NCBI GenBank assembly: GCA_030765065.1
Contig: CM060975.1
Location: forward strand, 196,510,507-196,574,506
Source of the DNA: Deroplatys truncata
Taxonomy: Eukaryota; Arthropoda; Insecta; Mantodea; Mantidae
DNA length: 64,000 nt
Direction: 5' to 3'
The position numbers and the translations under genes were made by a program. Shown here piece after piece: positions 1 to 11,370 of this stretch (its first letter is position 1; each line of letters opens with the position of its first letter). The notes under the pieces are model-generated. The model was given only the letters and a program-made list of their open reading frames with translations, searched no databases and had not been told where the DNA came from.

Positions 1-240
1 TTCTCAGAAAACTCAAGATATTCACTTTATTTGTTATGTGGATACCTTAAAATACAGTATTTTTATCAAAATCGTTAGAAAATAAAATTGAGAAAATAAA
101 AAATAAAGAAAATTGTTAATAAAAAAGGCACTGAAAATCTTTCTTGGAAGATGTAGAACCAAAGTACAAAGTTTTGTGTTTAATCGAATTTTTACTTTTG
201 AGTTATCCCGTTCAGACATACAGGACCTCGTTCTAAAAAT
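1..240 (-). repeat. Family A repeat, left-truncated by window edge
   Basis: Reads as the minus strand of family A: the phrases for the 'catgacaaat', 'cgattttgattaaa', 'tcttccaaagatgcgac' and 'accaaacttgg' blocks appear here reverse complemented and diverged. It stops about where the next copy begins, head to head with the plus copy at 260. Confidence 0.7.
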
Positions 241-259
241 GTTGTTAATTTATTGTTTT

Positions 260-1020
260 TTACTTTCTCTAGTACGTATAGTATGTAGGAGAAGTATTAT
301 ATTACACCCAAAACTTCGATGTCGAGATTTTACCGGAAATGCATATTTTGAGACCTCCTGAACGCCCCCCCCTCAATAAAAGGTCCACGCGCGCGTGTGT
401 GTCCGTCTGTTTGTATTTCAGTGTGCTTGTGAACAGCATAACTCATAAACGAAAAATTGGATAAATACCAAACTTGGTATTTAGGTTCAATACCTTTCAA
501 AGATGCGACACGACGATTTTCAAGAAAATCCCCACCCTAACTACCCTTTACACTGAGCATTTGAGTATGTAAAAATGGCTCTAACGATTTTGATATAAAT
601 ACCCTATATGAAAGATATTTGCATGACAAATAAAATTTTAATGTTCTAGGAATTGCCTCGGAAGTCCTCCTTCATTCGGAAGGAATTTTGTAGAATCTTG
701 TATAACTTGTAAATTTTAAGCGACAGACGAAAACGTATAACACAAAAAAAATTTAGATCTCTTTAAAACAAAAATTCGCTTAAAATAAGCTTTTTGTGGC
801 GTAAGCCATTTCATATTCGTTATTGAAGGTTCGAATTGTTCATTTAAGCTCTGTCAACATTCAGTTGTTACTCGCGATTGCATGGAATTTTAAGGCCAAC
901 ATTTAGGTCCGGTTCTTAAACATTTGACTAACACTGTTCCCTTTATATCTATAACGAAATGTGCAATGTAGCTATTTATAGAGTTACTTAAGTGTATGTG
1001 TGCAAAAGCACCTACTAGAA
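260..1020 (+). repeat. Family A repeat
   Basis: Starts with the family's terminal ACTTTCTCTA motif, then 'cacccaaaacttcgatgtcgag', a G/T-rich 'gtgtgtccgtctg' run, 'gaacagcataactcataaacg', 'accaaacttggtat', 'cttcattcggaagg' and the distal 'gtagctatt' block. The far 3' end (GTAGAGAAAGT) is lost or too diverged to see. Confidence 0.8.
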
Positions 1021-2070
1021 TAACGAACATACATTCAGATTCACTCGATACAGTTACAGTAATTTTACTGAAATTAAATTGCAAGGGGCAGATACAATAT
1101 AGCGCCACGACTTTATTTTCTATTTTAGTCTGAAATTAATCGGCATTTTTCTGCTGCAAGATGTATTGAAAAGTATTGACAACATAAATTACAAAATAAT
1201 AAGAATAATACAAATAGTAACGATGGTATATTTGTATTATCACCTCATAACCCTTTATTTTATAATTTCGTATATTTGGTAATTTCACTGCAATATATGT
1301 CTGTGATTGATCCAAATTCAACGTTGAGTTTGTCCATTTTCTGATGACATTGTGTCAGTTAAATAGTCAGTGTAAATATTGTCTTTTGATTAATTCCTTA
1401 ACATGTATTTATCTATCATTATTATAGAAGAATAATAATCCCACTAAAGAAGCTAGTTACGGGTTATTTGTTAGCTTCAACTATTACTCCCGAACTTACA
1501 TTATAACGGTACCAGCAGCTTGGCTAAGGAAAGGCGAATGGGCAAAGCTGAAAGGAGAAGGATATTAATCAAGTTAATAAAATAGTTTTATTTATTATCC
1601 TAGATACCTTCATAAAATATATAAATGCTAGTATCCCCGCAGATGAAAAGATGTCACCTAACTGCGCTTTTCGCGCAACATAATTTAACACGCGTCTTAT
1701 CTTGAGGCTCCTTCTTCCTTCCTGACTGCCAAGCACATAAAAGCAATTAGCCCAAACGTTGCTTTGTCCTGCAGCTTACCACTGAGCACTGAGCTTTCGC
1801 TGAACGGTCATTCGCCTTTTCATGAAACTCCTATAGATTTTATTGCCTAACGACTTATATTTCTATTCCGCACACACAATGCTGCTAATAACGAAAATAA
1901 TGTATTCACCTTATAAACCATTTATTTTAGATTTTAATAATGTTTGTAGAGGACATTGTTTGTGAAAAGACCTTTTGGATGCAATTATTCAACTGGATTA
2001 CTAAAATAATTGCGTACTGATTATTAATTACTTAATTAATTACTTAATTATTTATTTAATATATATAGCT
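1021..2070. other. AT-rich sequence, no gene recognised
   Basis: About 1 kb of AT-rich sequence. I see no ORF above about 60 codons with coding character, no family match inside the window, and no RNA gene. A run of TTAATTA-type words near 2030-2060 adjoins the FB1 element. Confidence 0.5.
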
Positions 2071-3682
2071 GGCCCACACAAGCCGTCCTTAGATGAAGTT
2101 GGTTTACACCGGATAGCGCGGATGCCAAAAGGTTTGCCTAAGCAGAATTGCAAAGGGGACTCTATACCTCCAGAGAGGCGACCGCTAAATGAAAGACCAA
2201 AGGTTGAAAACGAACACTTTAACTGCTATTACTGGTTCCAGAGAGAAACTGCCTCCTATAGGCGGTGTTCCGGATTCTATTCCAGCTGGGCTCCAGAAAG
2301 TTGTCTTTAAACAAACGCATTTCACGTTATGCCCAGCATCTGGTATTTGAATGTGAGAGTACCTATGTGTGTTGGGGGTGTTATCGGTTATTTAATAACC
2401 AATTCGCCCATTAACAAGAATTCAGGATTGCCGCTTGACGCAAACCTGAGCACGTGTTAAGTCGTTTAGTTCTGTTGCAGTTAATCTACACTCAGTACAA
2501 CTATATGGCACCAATTGGTGTCGCAAAGTTAACAAGATTAAACGAAATTCTAATTTTATTATATTTATGTACATTTGTTGTCTGAATGACCTGGCTCGAA
2601 CCGCAAGCAGGCGACCACGTGACGCTTATCAGCACGAAAATACAAAGTTAACACATGCAGACAGCAGCACTACTCGGTGAACTTTCGCTTTGTAACTGCA
2701 CTGCCCCACTGAACAACAGCGATGAGGCCACTTCTTTTGCATCTATCTATGCGGAAAACATAAAACCGCATAGGGGACTCTTTTGGACAACTAGTATATA
2801 TACAAAAGAAGTTGCCAAATCACTGATGTTCAAAGGGGCAATGCAGGTACAAAGGTCACTGAGACAGTGCTGATATCTGCAAGTGTTTGCGTGGAAGTTT
2901 CGTACTGATAAACGTCGCATGGTCGTCTGCTTGCAGTTCGAGCCAGGTCATTCAGACAAAAAGGTTATGTTCACCAATAACAAACTCGCGGATATGGTTA
3001 CGATCTGTGCGGAGACGCACTAAAATACAGCTGGGGCTCGAAGGCGTGTTCTGAACATTTTCAGATGCGGCATATGTCTTCGACGCATGTTCTTTATATA
3101 TAATATTAAGAAACGATGGATCATTCCATCTGAGAAGCCCTTACATTAATTCACCCACCAAGCGGGCATGTGTTTGCTCATGCGTATTATAAACAAGAAC
3201 TAATAACGAATAATTTCATTCTAACGCACCTTTAAAAGTACATGAATATAATAAAAATATAATTTTGTTTAATCTCTTTAACTTGTTACAACTATAGTTA
3301 TTCTGATTGTAGATTAACTCTTAAGGCACTAACTGACTTAACACGTGTGCTCAGGTTTGCGTCAAGCGACAATCCTGAATTCTTGTTAATGGGCGATATT
3401 CTTACATTCAAACACAGACCCTGGGCATACCGTGAAATATTTTTGTTTAAAGCCAACTTTCTGGAGCTCAGCCGGGAATCGAACCCGGAATGCCTCATAT
3501 AGCAGTCTGTTTCTCTACCGAATGAGCTCTGGGACCAGTAATAGCAGTTAAAGTGGCTAAAGTGTACGTTTTCAAGCATTGGTCTTTCATTTAATGGTCT
3601 CCTCTCTGTTGGTATGGTGTCCTTTTGGCATCCGCCCTATCCGGTATAAACTAACTTCAACTAAGGACGGCTTGTGTGGGCC
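2071..3682. mobile_element. FB1: 1.6-kb fold-back element with long inverted arms
   Basis: The ends are inverted repeats beginning GGCCCACACAAGCCGTCC at 2071 and ending with its complement at 3682. The arms run inward: left about 2071-2730 matches right about 2840-3682. Both arms share the 'ccggatagcgcgg' / 'ccgccctatccgg' block, a tRNA-like segment, a 'gcttgacgcaaacctgagcac' block and a 'gttcgagccaggtcattcagac' block. The right arm holds about 270 bp (roughly 2966-3235) absent from the left arm, so the arms are not a simple recent copy. No transposase is visible, so it would be non-autonomous. No exact target duplication is certain; the flanks are 'agct' and 'acct'. A piece of the same sequence recurs at 33176-33560. 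Confidence 0.75.
3468..3537 (-). other. tRNA-like segment inside FB1 right arm
   Basis: On the minus strand there is a D-arm-like GAGCTCATTCGGTAGAG, an anticodon-like middle, and a T-arm-like CCGGGTTCGATTCCCGG (B-box). Pairing of an acceptor stem is poor and it is embedded in a repeat. I call it a tRNA-derived promoter relic, not a tRNA gene. A decayed counterpart lies at about 2225-2300 in the left arm. Confidence 0.6.
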
Positions 3683-4044
3683 ACCTGGTATACATATATA
3701 AAACGTGTGCATAAGACTGAAGCAAGCAATGAGTAGCCCTGTACACTATAAAGTGGAACATAAATAATTAGACACAAAAAACGCCAGAAGCTAAATATAA
3801 TATTTAACAAAGAATTTTCATGCTTTTACGAAAGAATGGTTGAAGCATTTTGAGGTATTTTTTTAATAATTGCTTCAATCACCTTAAAAATAATGGAAGA
3901 TATTAAAGACGATTTTCGTGCCATCCAAAGTGTTGGCGTGCGTCGTGCACGAGAGAAATTATTATATTTATAACCTTTATACCATTGCCAACACTGATTT
4001 ACACAAGGTCATTAGAATGTTGAGTATGCGTGGTTAGTATAGGA
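3683..4044. other. Unassigned AT-rich spacer
   Basis: No repeat family, ORF or RNA gene recognised in these 360 bases. Confidence 0.45.
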
Positions 4045-4588
4045 TAGGACTAGAATCGAAGGCGGACTTAGCACCTCGATTTATCCAGGTCTTTTGTACC
4101 TAGGCCTCTGACGGAGCGCCCTCGGAAGGAAGGGATGAGGTGAGAGAAAAGAGCGGGCAGCCGGACCAAGAGGCACGACAGACAGAGGGCAGGGTGCCTA
4201 CCGATTTGAACCCCCCGGGTGGTGGTTGGTGCAACCGGCTCTCCTCCCCCGAAGTGGGCTTGCACATCTCTTGAAGGACCCAGGATCCGGAGATCGCTCG
4301 CAGTCTGGGGGGACGAAGGTTTCCTCAGAGCATCCTTTACCCCTGCCATGCACACGCCGAGATCTCCCGCCAACACTTGCAACACTGAAAGAAACCAAAC
4401 AGATGAAAGGCGAAGTGAAATGAGGGACGGGAAATTTAGGGTATACAATGATCCTTCCCAGCATTCGCCTGGCGACTCGGAGAAACCCCCGAAAAAACTC
4501 ATGGGTTAGAAAGGTCGGCCACGGGAATCGAACTCAGAACCTCTGAATGCGCCCGCAGACGTTATCACCTGAACCATCCCGCTCGGTA
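4045..4588 (-). mobile_element. SINE-B relative (tRNA-headed), minus orientation
   Basis: The right end reads, on the minus strand, as the SINE-B head: CGAGCGGGATGGTTCAGGTG followed by a B-box-like 'gagttcgattcccgtgg'. Next comes the family's 'cccatgagtttttt..ggtttctccgagtcgcc' and 'atctgtttggtttc' blocks. The distal body (4045-4330), with its 'ggatcctgggtcc' and 'caaccggctctcctcccc' segment, differs from the other SINE-B copies, so this is a subfamily or chimera. The long ORFs on both strands here are by-products of its higher GC content. Confidence 0.7.
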
Positions 4589-4840
4589 TATGCGTCGTTA
4601 TTCCATGGCTAGAGGAAATTAACGAGTCTTATCCCAGTTGGCAAGGGTTAACCTTGATTTTTATTCATTAATGTTTTGCCTCACAATGTAATATTGTCTA
4701 AAGACACATTAATTTGTAACCTATCACCGCCTCCTCTCTCATATATTAGGAAAGGGGAACCCAATAATTAACGCTTTGTGTCTTATCACACATATTTCCT
4801 TAACGTTAGACCAACACAGAGAGCGTGTATTGCATACCAT

Positions 4841-5690
4841 TTTTACTTTGTCTACTACGTACAGTAAGTAAGGGAAGTATAGCATTCCACCCAAAAATTC
4901 TATGCCGAGATTTCACCGGAAATACTGTATTGAAGTGCTCTGAATCCAAATAAAGGATTTTCAGAAACATGTCAGTGTGTGCCTGTCTCTGTGAACAGCA
5001 TAATTCAAAAATGAAAAACCGGATAAACCAAACTTGGTATTTTAGTTTAGTATCTTCCAAGGAAGCGTCACGAAGATTTTCAAGAAAATCTCCCACCACA
5101 GACTATCCTTTACGTGGAACATTTTTCGAAAATTTTAATTTTCTCAAAAATGGTTCTAATGATTTTGATTAAAATATCATATTTAAGATATTTTCATGAC
5201 AACTAAAATGCATATATTGAATTTGAAGGTAATGTCCCCAAAAGTCTTCTTCTTTTTGAATGGCTTTTGCATAACTGGTAAATCGTAAGAGATAGACAAA
5301 ATTTTTCTACACAAAAAATGTAGAGCTCGTTAAAATACACAATTTATGCCATATACGTTTTTGTGTGGGGTGATCCATTTCCGAGATATTCTTTGTTATT
5401 TGTTTGATTTTTCCAATACTTTACTTTATCTCAAATGGGAATTAGTTATTCGTTTCTTCTATGTCCTGCACATGCTCCACATAGCGATCAACTCTTAAAA
5501 GATTTGACTATCCCTTAATACAACTGTATTTCCATATTGCCCTTGCAACTACACGAAAATTACCAATAAGATAATTTCTACAAATGTTTATCTCGATTAA
5601 TATGACGTAGGTGGAGATTAAGTGTCTGTAGACATAGTTTGTGCAAGAGTAGAGAAGTCAAATGAGTGCTACACATCAGAATTCTTTAAA
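4841..5690 (+). repeat. Family A repeat, near full length
   Basis: Begins TTTTACTTTGTCTACTACG, passes through 'cacccaaaaattctatgccgag', 'gaacagcataattcaaaa', 'accaaacttggtat', and ends 'gagtagagaagtcaaatgagtg..acacatcaga'. Both terminal motifs are recognisable. Confidence 0.85.
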
Positions 5691-5889
5691 TCGATGTTTA
5701 GCCCTTTTTTGTGAGCACCCATTCAATTCCAATAGTCCCACGAGTTCCATTTTCGCCTCTAGTCTAACACGTTCCGTTCATATTAGGTGGTATCCAAAAT
5801 AAACAACGGAAATGGAAGTCACCAAAAAGGAATGGAAGAAGGAAGAATTCCAAAGTAAATATTTCAGAGGACCATACCAGAAAGAGAAA

Positions 5890-7929
5890 GAATAAGTAGT
5901 AGTAATAGTAGTAGTGGTGGTGGTAGTGGTAGAGGTAGTAGTGGTAGTAGTTGTAATAGCAATAGTGGTGGTGGTAGTGGTAGAGGCAGTAGTGGTAGTA
6001 GTAGTAGTAGTGGCAGTAGTGGTGATGGTGTAGTAGTAGGAGTGGTAGTAGTGGTAGAAGTAGTGGTAGTAGTGGTGGTAGTAGTAGTAGTGGTGGTAGT
6101 ATTAGTGGTAGTAGTGGTGGTAGTAGTAGTGATAGTGGTGGTGGTAGTGGTGGTAGTAGTAGTGGTAGTAGTGGTGGTCGTAGCGGTGGTAGTGGTAGTG
6201 GTGGTAGCGGTGGTAGTAGTGGTAGTGGCGGTAGTGGTAGTAGTGGAGGTGCTAGTGTTAGTATTAGTGGTAGTAATGGTAGTAGTAGTGGTAGTAGTGG
6301 TGGTAGTGGTGGTAGTAGTGGTGGTAGTGGTAGTTGTAGTGGTAGTAGTGGTGGTAGTGGTGGTAGTAGTAGTGGTAGTACTGGTGATAGTGGTGGTAGT
6401 AGCGGTAGTAGTGGTAGTTGTGGTGTTAGTAGTAGTTGTTGTGGTGTTAGTAGTGGTAGTAGTGATAGTAGTGGTAGTATTGGTGATAGTATTGGTAGTA
6501 GTAGTGGTAGTAGTAGTAGTGGTCGTAGTGGTAGTAGTCGCGGTAGCAGTATTAGTAGTGGTAGTGGCAGTAGTAGCAGTAGTAGTGGTAGTAGTGGTGG
6601 TAGTATTGGTGGTAGTAGTGGTAGTAGTAGTGGTGATGGTAGTGGTAGTAGTGGTAGTGGCGGTAGTGGTAGTAGTAGCAGTAGTAGTGCTAGTAGTAGT
6701 GGTGGTAGTGGTAGTAGTATGGTAGTAGTGGAGGTACTAGTGTTAGTATTAGTGGTAGTTGTAGTGGTAGTAGTAGTGGTGGTAGTGGTGGTAGTAGTGG
6801 TGGTAGTGGTAGTTGTAGTGGTAGTAGTGGTGGTAGTAGTAGTGGTAGTAGTGGTGATAGTGGTGGTAGTACTGGAGATAGTGGTGGTAATAGTGGTAGT
6901 AGTGGTAGTTGTGGTGTTAGTAGTGATAGTAGTGGTAGTAGTGGTAGTATTGGTGATAGTATTGGTGGTAGCAGTGGTGGTAGTAGTAGTGGTAGTAGCA
7001 GTGGTAGTAGTGGTAGTAGTATTAGTAGTGGTATTGGCAGTAGTAGTATTAGTGGTGGTAGTATTGGTGGTGGTAGTGGTAGTAGTAGTGGTGGTGGTAG
7101 TAGTGGTAGTGGCGGTAGTGGTAGTAGTAGCATTTAGAAGTGGTAGTGGTGTTAGTAGTGGTAGTAGTGGTGGTATTAATGGTAGTGATAGTAGTAATGA
7201 TAGTAGTAGTGATAGTAGTTGTAGCAGAAGTAGTAGTAGTGATAGTAGTAGCAGCAGTAGTAGTGGTAGTAGTGGTGGTGCTGGTAGTAGTATTAGTAGT
7301 GGTAGTAGTGATGGTAGTAGCGGTAGTGGTAGTAGTAGCAGTAGTAGTGGCAGTGGCAGTGGTAGTGGTAGTAGTGGTAGTGGCGGTAGTAGTAGTAGTG
7401 CTAGTGGTAGTAGTAGTGACAGTAGTAGTGGTAGTAGTAGTTTTAGTAGTATTAGTGGTGGTGGTAGTAGTGGTGATAGTAGTAGTACTGGTGATGGTGC
7501 TGGTAGTGGTAGTAGTGGTAGTGGCGGTAGTGGTAGTAGTACCAGTAGTAGTGGTAGTGGTGGTAGTAGTAGTGGTAGCGGTAGTAGTAGTGGTAGTGGT
7601 AGTAATAGTGGTAGTAATAGAAGTGGTAGTAGTAGTGGTGGTAGTAGTAGTGGTAGTAGTGGTGGTGGTAGTAGTAGTGGTAGTAGTGGTGGTGGTAGTA
7701 GTAGAAGCAGTAGTAGTGGTAGTAGTAGCAGTAGTGGTATAGTAGTAGTGGTGGTAGTAGAAGTAGTAGTTGTAGTAGTAGCAGTAGTAGTGGTAGTAGT
7801 AGCAGTAGTGGTATAGAAGTAGTGGTGGTAGTAGAAGTAGTAGCAGTAGTAGTGGTAGTAATAGTAGTAGTAGAAGTAGTAGTAGTAGTGGTAGTAGTAG
7901 TAGTGGTGGTAGTAGTAGTAGTAGTAGTG

Positions 7930-8018
<89 letters not shown>
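5890..8018. repeat. GTN trinucleotide array, about 2.1 kb
   Basis: Almost every triplet is (A/G/T)GT, mostly AGT and GGT, for about 2.1 kb, with very little C on this strand. The last 90 bases are nearly pure AGT. The triplet register is kept for hundreds of bases and slips near 6718, 7134, 7740 and 7815. Above the triplet level, the block from about 6238 is repeated from about 6724 with the same irregular variants ('gtagtggaggt.ctagtgttagtattag'), so part of the array grew by duplicating a unit of about 0.4-0.5 kb. The long valine-, serine-, threonine-, tyrosine/histidine- and proline/leucine-rich ORFs on both strands follow from the repeat and are not genes. Confidence 0.97.
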
Positions 8019-8639
8019 CAGTTGAGTGAAATTAGCAGATAATGGAAGCAAGATGTTTGGGGGAAAATAGGTGGATAGAAAAGAATGGCGTCGTCCAATT
8101 GGAAAACTTTGAAGGACGTTTCGAAACCGGTCTACTGCTCACTACTGTCCCTTATACAGTTTGCCTTTTGTAGCATTTTCCGTTGCATAAGTAAGTCTTT
8201 TCTCTCCCTCAGGCAGTTTTTACTTGAACTTAATCGCACAAAATTTAAAAGAGATGGCTAGTCGTTCTCTAGACGCATATCGATTCAACAAATAACAGAT
8301 TTATGCACCAAGTAGGCCACCAATCTGCTATAATCTCGAGATAGCAACACCCTATCCAGTTAGATGGATTCGTTCTGCTTGCCTACCATATGGTAGCCAA
8401 TCCGTGGTCGCGATATGATAACAATCAGAGAGCACATTCAGCAGATGGCTAGGTGCCGCTTATGTAATAGATGTTGAAAAATACATTGATTTAGTGAATG
8501 GATATCCTACAGTGCAGCACTATCGTCATACGAGGGAAAACGGCAATACACATGTTTCTGAAATTGCAATGTAGTACTTATTCGAGTTTGGCATAAGTTA
8601 GGTAGCACTGAAATCGTTCTCTCGCATTTGTTTAAGATA
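8019..8639. other. Unassigned sequence after the triplet array
   Basis: No convincing gene, RNA or family match. It is of ordinary composition, with a sharp boundary where the AGT run stops. Confidence 0.45.
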
Positions 8640-8880
8640 CGAGTCTTGCATGACTGATAAAGTGTACATATATCTTGAATTTTTCCTGAATAACATGATA
8701 AATCCTCCTCACTGAAAAAGAATTTTGTATAAAGCATAAAACAGTTATTGACAAATCTTATCTGCACAAAACGTTTAGAGGTAGTTGAAATATACAATTT
8801 ATGTGGAATAATTTTTATAGCAAGGAGTATTTTGGAGATATTTGTTATATATTTAGGTTTTCCAGAACTGAGCTGTCACG
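8640..8880 (+). repeat. Degenerate family A fragment (central part)
   Basis: Contains diverged forms of the central A blocks: 'tcctcactgaaaaagaattttgtataaagc', 'cacaaaacgtttagaggtagttgaaatatacaatttatg', 'ttttggagatatttgtta'. Termini are missing. The next A copy starts about 30 bp downstream. Confidence 0.6.
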
Positions 8881-8912
8881 CGGCATCTAAAAGGCATTTT
8901 ATGCGAATCATA

Positions 8913-10312
8913 TTTTACTTTCTCTACCACGCACCTAGTAGGTAGAGAAGGTATTCCATTCTACCCAAAAATTCGATACCAAGACTTCACCGGTAATACA
9001 TATTTTGAGGCCCTGAATCAGAAAAAAAATCATGTTTATAAAAAGGTCCTTGAGTGTGTGTGTGTGTGTCTGTGAACAGTATAACTCAAAAACGAGAAGT
9101 AAAATAAATAACATTATCTTATACAGATGCGACACAAAGTTTTTCAAGAAAATCTCTCTATCCCAACTACACTTTAAACGGAAAAATTTTCGAAACTTGT
9201 TATTTTCTAAAAGAGGCCTCTACCGACTTTGATTAAAATACCATATATTGAAGAAATTAACATAGAAAATAAAATGTATAACTTGAATTTCCTGGGAATA
9301 TCCTTTGAAGTCCTCTTCATTCGGAAGGAGTTTTCTGCAATTTGTATAACTGGTAAAGGTTAACCGATAGACGAAAACGTACTACATAAGAAATGTAGAT
9401 CTCTTTAAATCACACAATTTATTTTCTATAACCTTTTGTCGCATCAGCCATATCCGGGATATCCGTAATTAATGGTTGGAATTGTTCATTACTTGGTCAT
9501 TCTATGAAATTTCTGCAACATTCAGTTGTTTCTCGCGTTGTCATGGAAAGTGTATGGAATTTTAATGCCAACGTACAGCGTCCAGTTCTTAAACATTTGA
9601 CAATCGCTGTTCCCTTTGTATCTGTAGCCAAATGTGTAATGTAGCTATTTCTGCAAAAGTTTATTTGGATTAAAATAAAGTAGATATAAAAATAAGTTTC
9701 ATTAAGACTAGTTTGTATACCCACTAATAAACGATACAGGAAGGAGCCCCCTGAAGCGGGCAGAGCACCGCACGCAGGCCACTTGGCCATTTATGCCTCC
9801 AAGGTGACCCCTGGGATGGAAGGATTAGGGGAGAGACCCGAAGGGCGACCAAATCAGGATGTCGACGGGCGCAAGCATGGATAGAGTTCCTAACGTTTTC
9901 AGATAGAACGTATCCGACACTGCAGATCCCCGCCTACAAGCCACCAACCTCCAGGGTCTCCCGGAGCGGAGCTCCACGCTGAGGAGAGACCTAAATGAGC
10001 GGTACGCAGCGACGACAGGGAAGAAGCCTTTACAAAGAGCAAACCAGCGCCAAGCCGCAACCCGCCAAACACCGTCGCCTGGTCCTATCCTGAAATAGAT
10101 GATAAGACAGATGAAGGGTATAGAACATAAGAGGAGGCAGAGTCGTGGCATTCGCCTAGCGACTTGGGGAAACCATGAGTCAGAGTGGGTCATCACCGGG
10201 GATCGATCACGAGACCTCCCAAATGCGAGAGGTAACCGCCTGAGTCATTCCTCTCGGGACGATAGAGGGCAGAGAAATTCATGTGTATGTATCACGCCAG
10301 CATTTTTTTTCG
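8913..10312 (+). repeat. Family A repeat interrupted by a SINE-B
   Basis: Starts 'attttactttctctaccacg' and runs to 'gtatacccactaataaacgatacagg' at about 9740. After the SINE it resumes as 'gacgatagagggcagagaaattcatgtg..' to about 10312. In this copy the 5' end forms a clear hairpin (ACTTTCTCTACC with GGTAGAGAAGGT). It contains a (TG)n run at about 9055-9070. Confidence 0.8.
9738..10258 (-). mobile_element. SINE-B, minus orientation, nested in family A
   Basis: On the minus strand it begins with a tRNA-like head (GGAATGACTCAGGCGGTTAC and a B-box 'gtgatcgatccccggtg' form), followed by the family body. The body includes 'ggtttccccaagtcgctagg', 'aggcgacggtgtttggcgg' and 'gctccgcggtgctctgcccg'-like blocks. 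Its insertion splits the A tail; 'acgatacagg' before and 'acgatagagg' after are a candidate target duplication with one mismatch. Confidence 0.8.
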
Positions 10313-10610
10313 CATAGGTTCATTAGTAAGCAAAACTGACTTACGATACGGGAACTGTTGTGTTTTGCTTTTCGTATCAGGTATGTAACTAAGTATATAT
10401 GGAGCCATTCACTGTGAAAAGCATGAATGAAATTAAGCATTAACATAACGGCGTAAACCTTAAGAATAAACTTAACGCGAAATGTCATTCCCAACCACAA
10501 ATGGAAATTTAAAACAGCAGCTAATGCAAGAGACCGTGAAATAGCTGAACTAATATAGCGGTTATGAAGTGACTACCGACAGTAAACACAACTAAAGAGG
10601 TTATGTACAT

Positions 10611-10923
10611 ATAGGATGGACCATTTAAGTTGAGTCTGTACAATATCCCCAAAACTAAACGTTGTAGAAAGAAATGTCTTTAATAAAAGTTGCTTGATAT
10701 TATGGGGTTAAGTAAATACCATTAGTCATATTTTGTTTGGCGGACGTGATGTCGTTTTAGGACCTCATTTTAGGGTCAATTTAAATTGACCCTAAAATTC
10801 CTCGACGACGAATTGCATTTACTTTCCCCCATAATATCAAACATGTTTTATCACAGACATTTCTTTCTACAACGCTTAGTTTTGGAGATATTGTACAGTC
10901 TCAACTTAAATGGTCCACCCTGT
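10611..10923. mobile_element. P: 313-bp palindromic (fold-back MITE-like) element
   Basis: The two halves are reverse complements throughout. The outer ends read GGATGGACCATTTAAGTTGA and the complement of GGTGGACCATTTAAGTTGAG; the shared interior includes 'ctgtacaatatc', 'aaaactaa.cgttgtagaaag' and 'gatattatgggg'. The centre at about 10783 is GGTCAATTTAAATTGACC. Flanking TATA/TATAT on both sides fits insertion at TA. There is no coding capacity. A split copy flanks the A pair at 22.6-24.7 kb. Confidence 0.85.
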
Positions 10924-10961
10924 ATATTAAAATTAACAAGTCATAGCTACCCGATTAAAAC

Positions 10962-11370
10962 TGAGCGGGATGCTCAGGCGGCAACATTCGTGTCCCGCAT
11001 TCGGTAGGTACCTGGTTCGATTCTCGGTGACCACCCACTCTGACCATGGGTGTTTTTTGTAGTTTTCCGCTGGTTGCCTAGGCGAATACCGGGGTGACGT
11101 ATTCTACCACGATTTCTCCTTTCTTCCATTTCCTCTCACTTCATCTCTCGCTTTCGCGTTACGGGTATGTTTTCAGGTCGTGAGGCGCTGGCGATGTCGG
11201 ACAGATGGCGCAGATGCTTGCGCATTAGAAAGGATTCTCCCCGTGCGTTGTACAGTCCGTTAATCGCTTCGTCGCTCTCTCTCGGGATTCTGCGCCTCAT
11301 TCCTGCCTTCCGGAGATGTAGCCACAATAGATCAAGCTAGTCGCAACGACGAGGCGTTCCCCTCCTATAC
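10962..11370 (+). mobile_element. SINE-B-headed repeat, plus orientation
   Basis: Starts with the same head as SINE-B but in plus orientation: GAGCGGGATGCTCAGGCGGC, then a B-box 'ctggttcgattctcggtg', then 'tgaccatgggtgtttttt' and 'ggttgcctaggcgaatacc', which match the first part of SINE-B. The body after about 11110 (to 'agatgtagccacaatag') is not shared with the other copies here, so the 3' limit is uncertain. Confidence 0.6.

Noticed and set aside
260-1020. Family A as a Helitron, given the terminal hairpin
   Set aside because: The hairpin lies at the end but there is no 5' TC start, no 3' CTRR after the hairpin, and the ends carry inverted motifs.
4068-4509. ORFs up to 144 codons on both strands
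   Set aside because: They coincide with a SINE-B relative; tRNA-headed retroposons do not code for protein.
6042-8025. Very long valine-, serine/glycine-, leucine/proline-, threonine- and tyrosine/histidine-rich ORFs on both strands
   Set aside because: They are direct translations of the GTN triplet array in different frames and strands, with no other sequence content.
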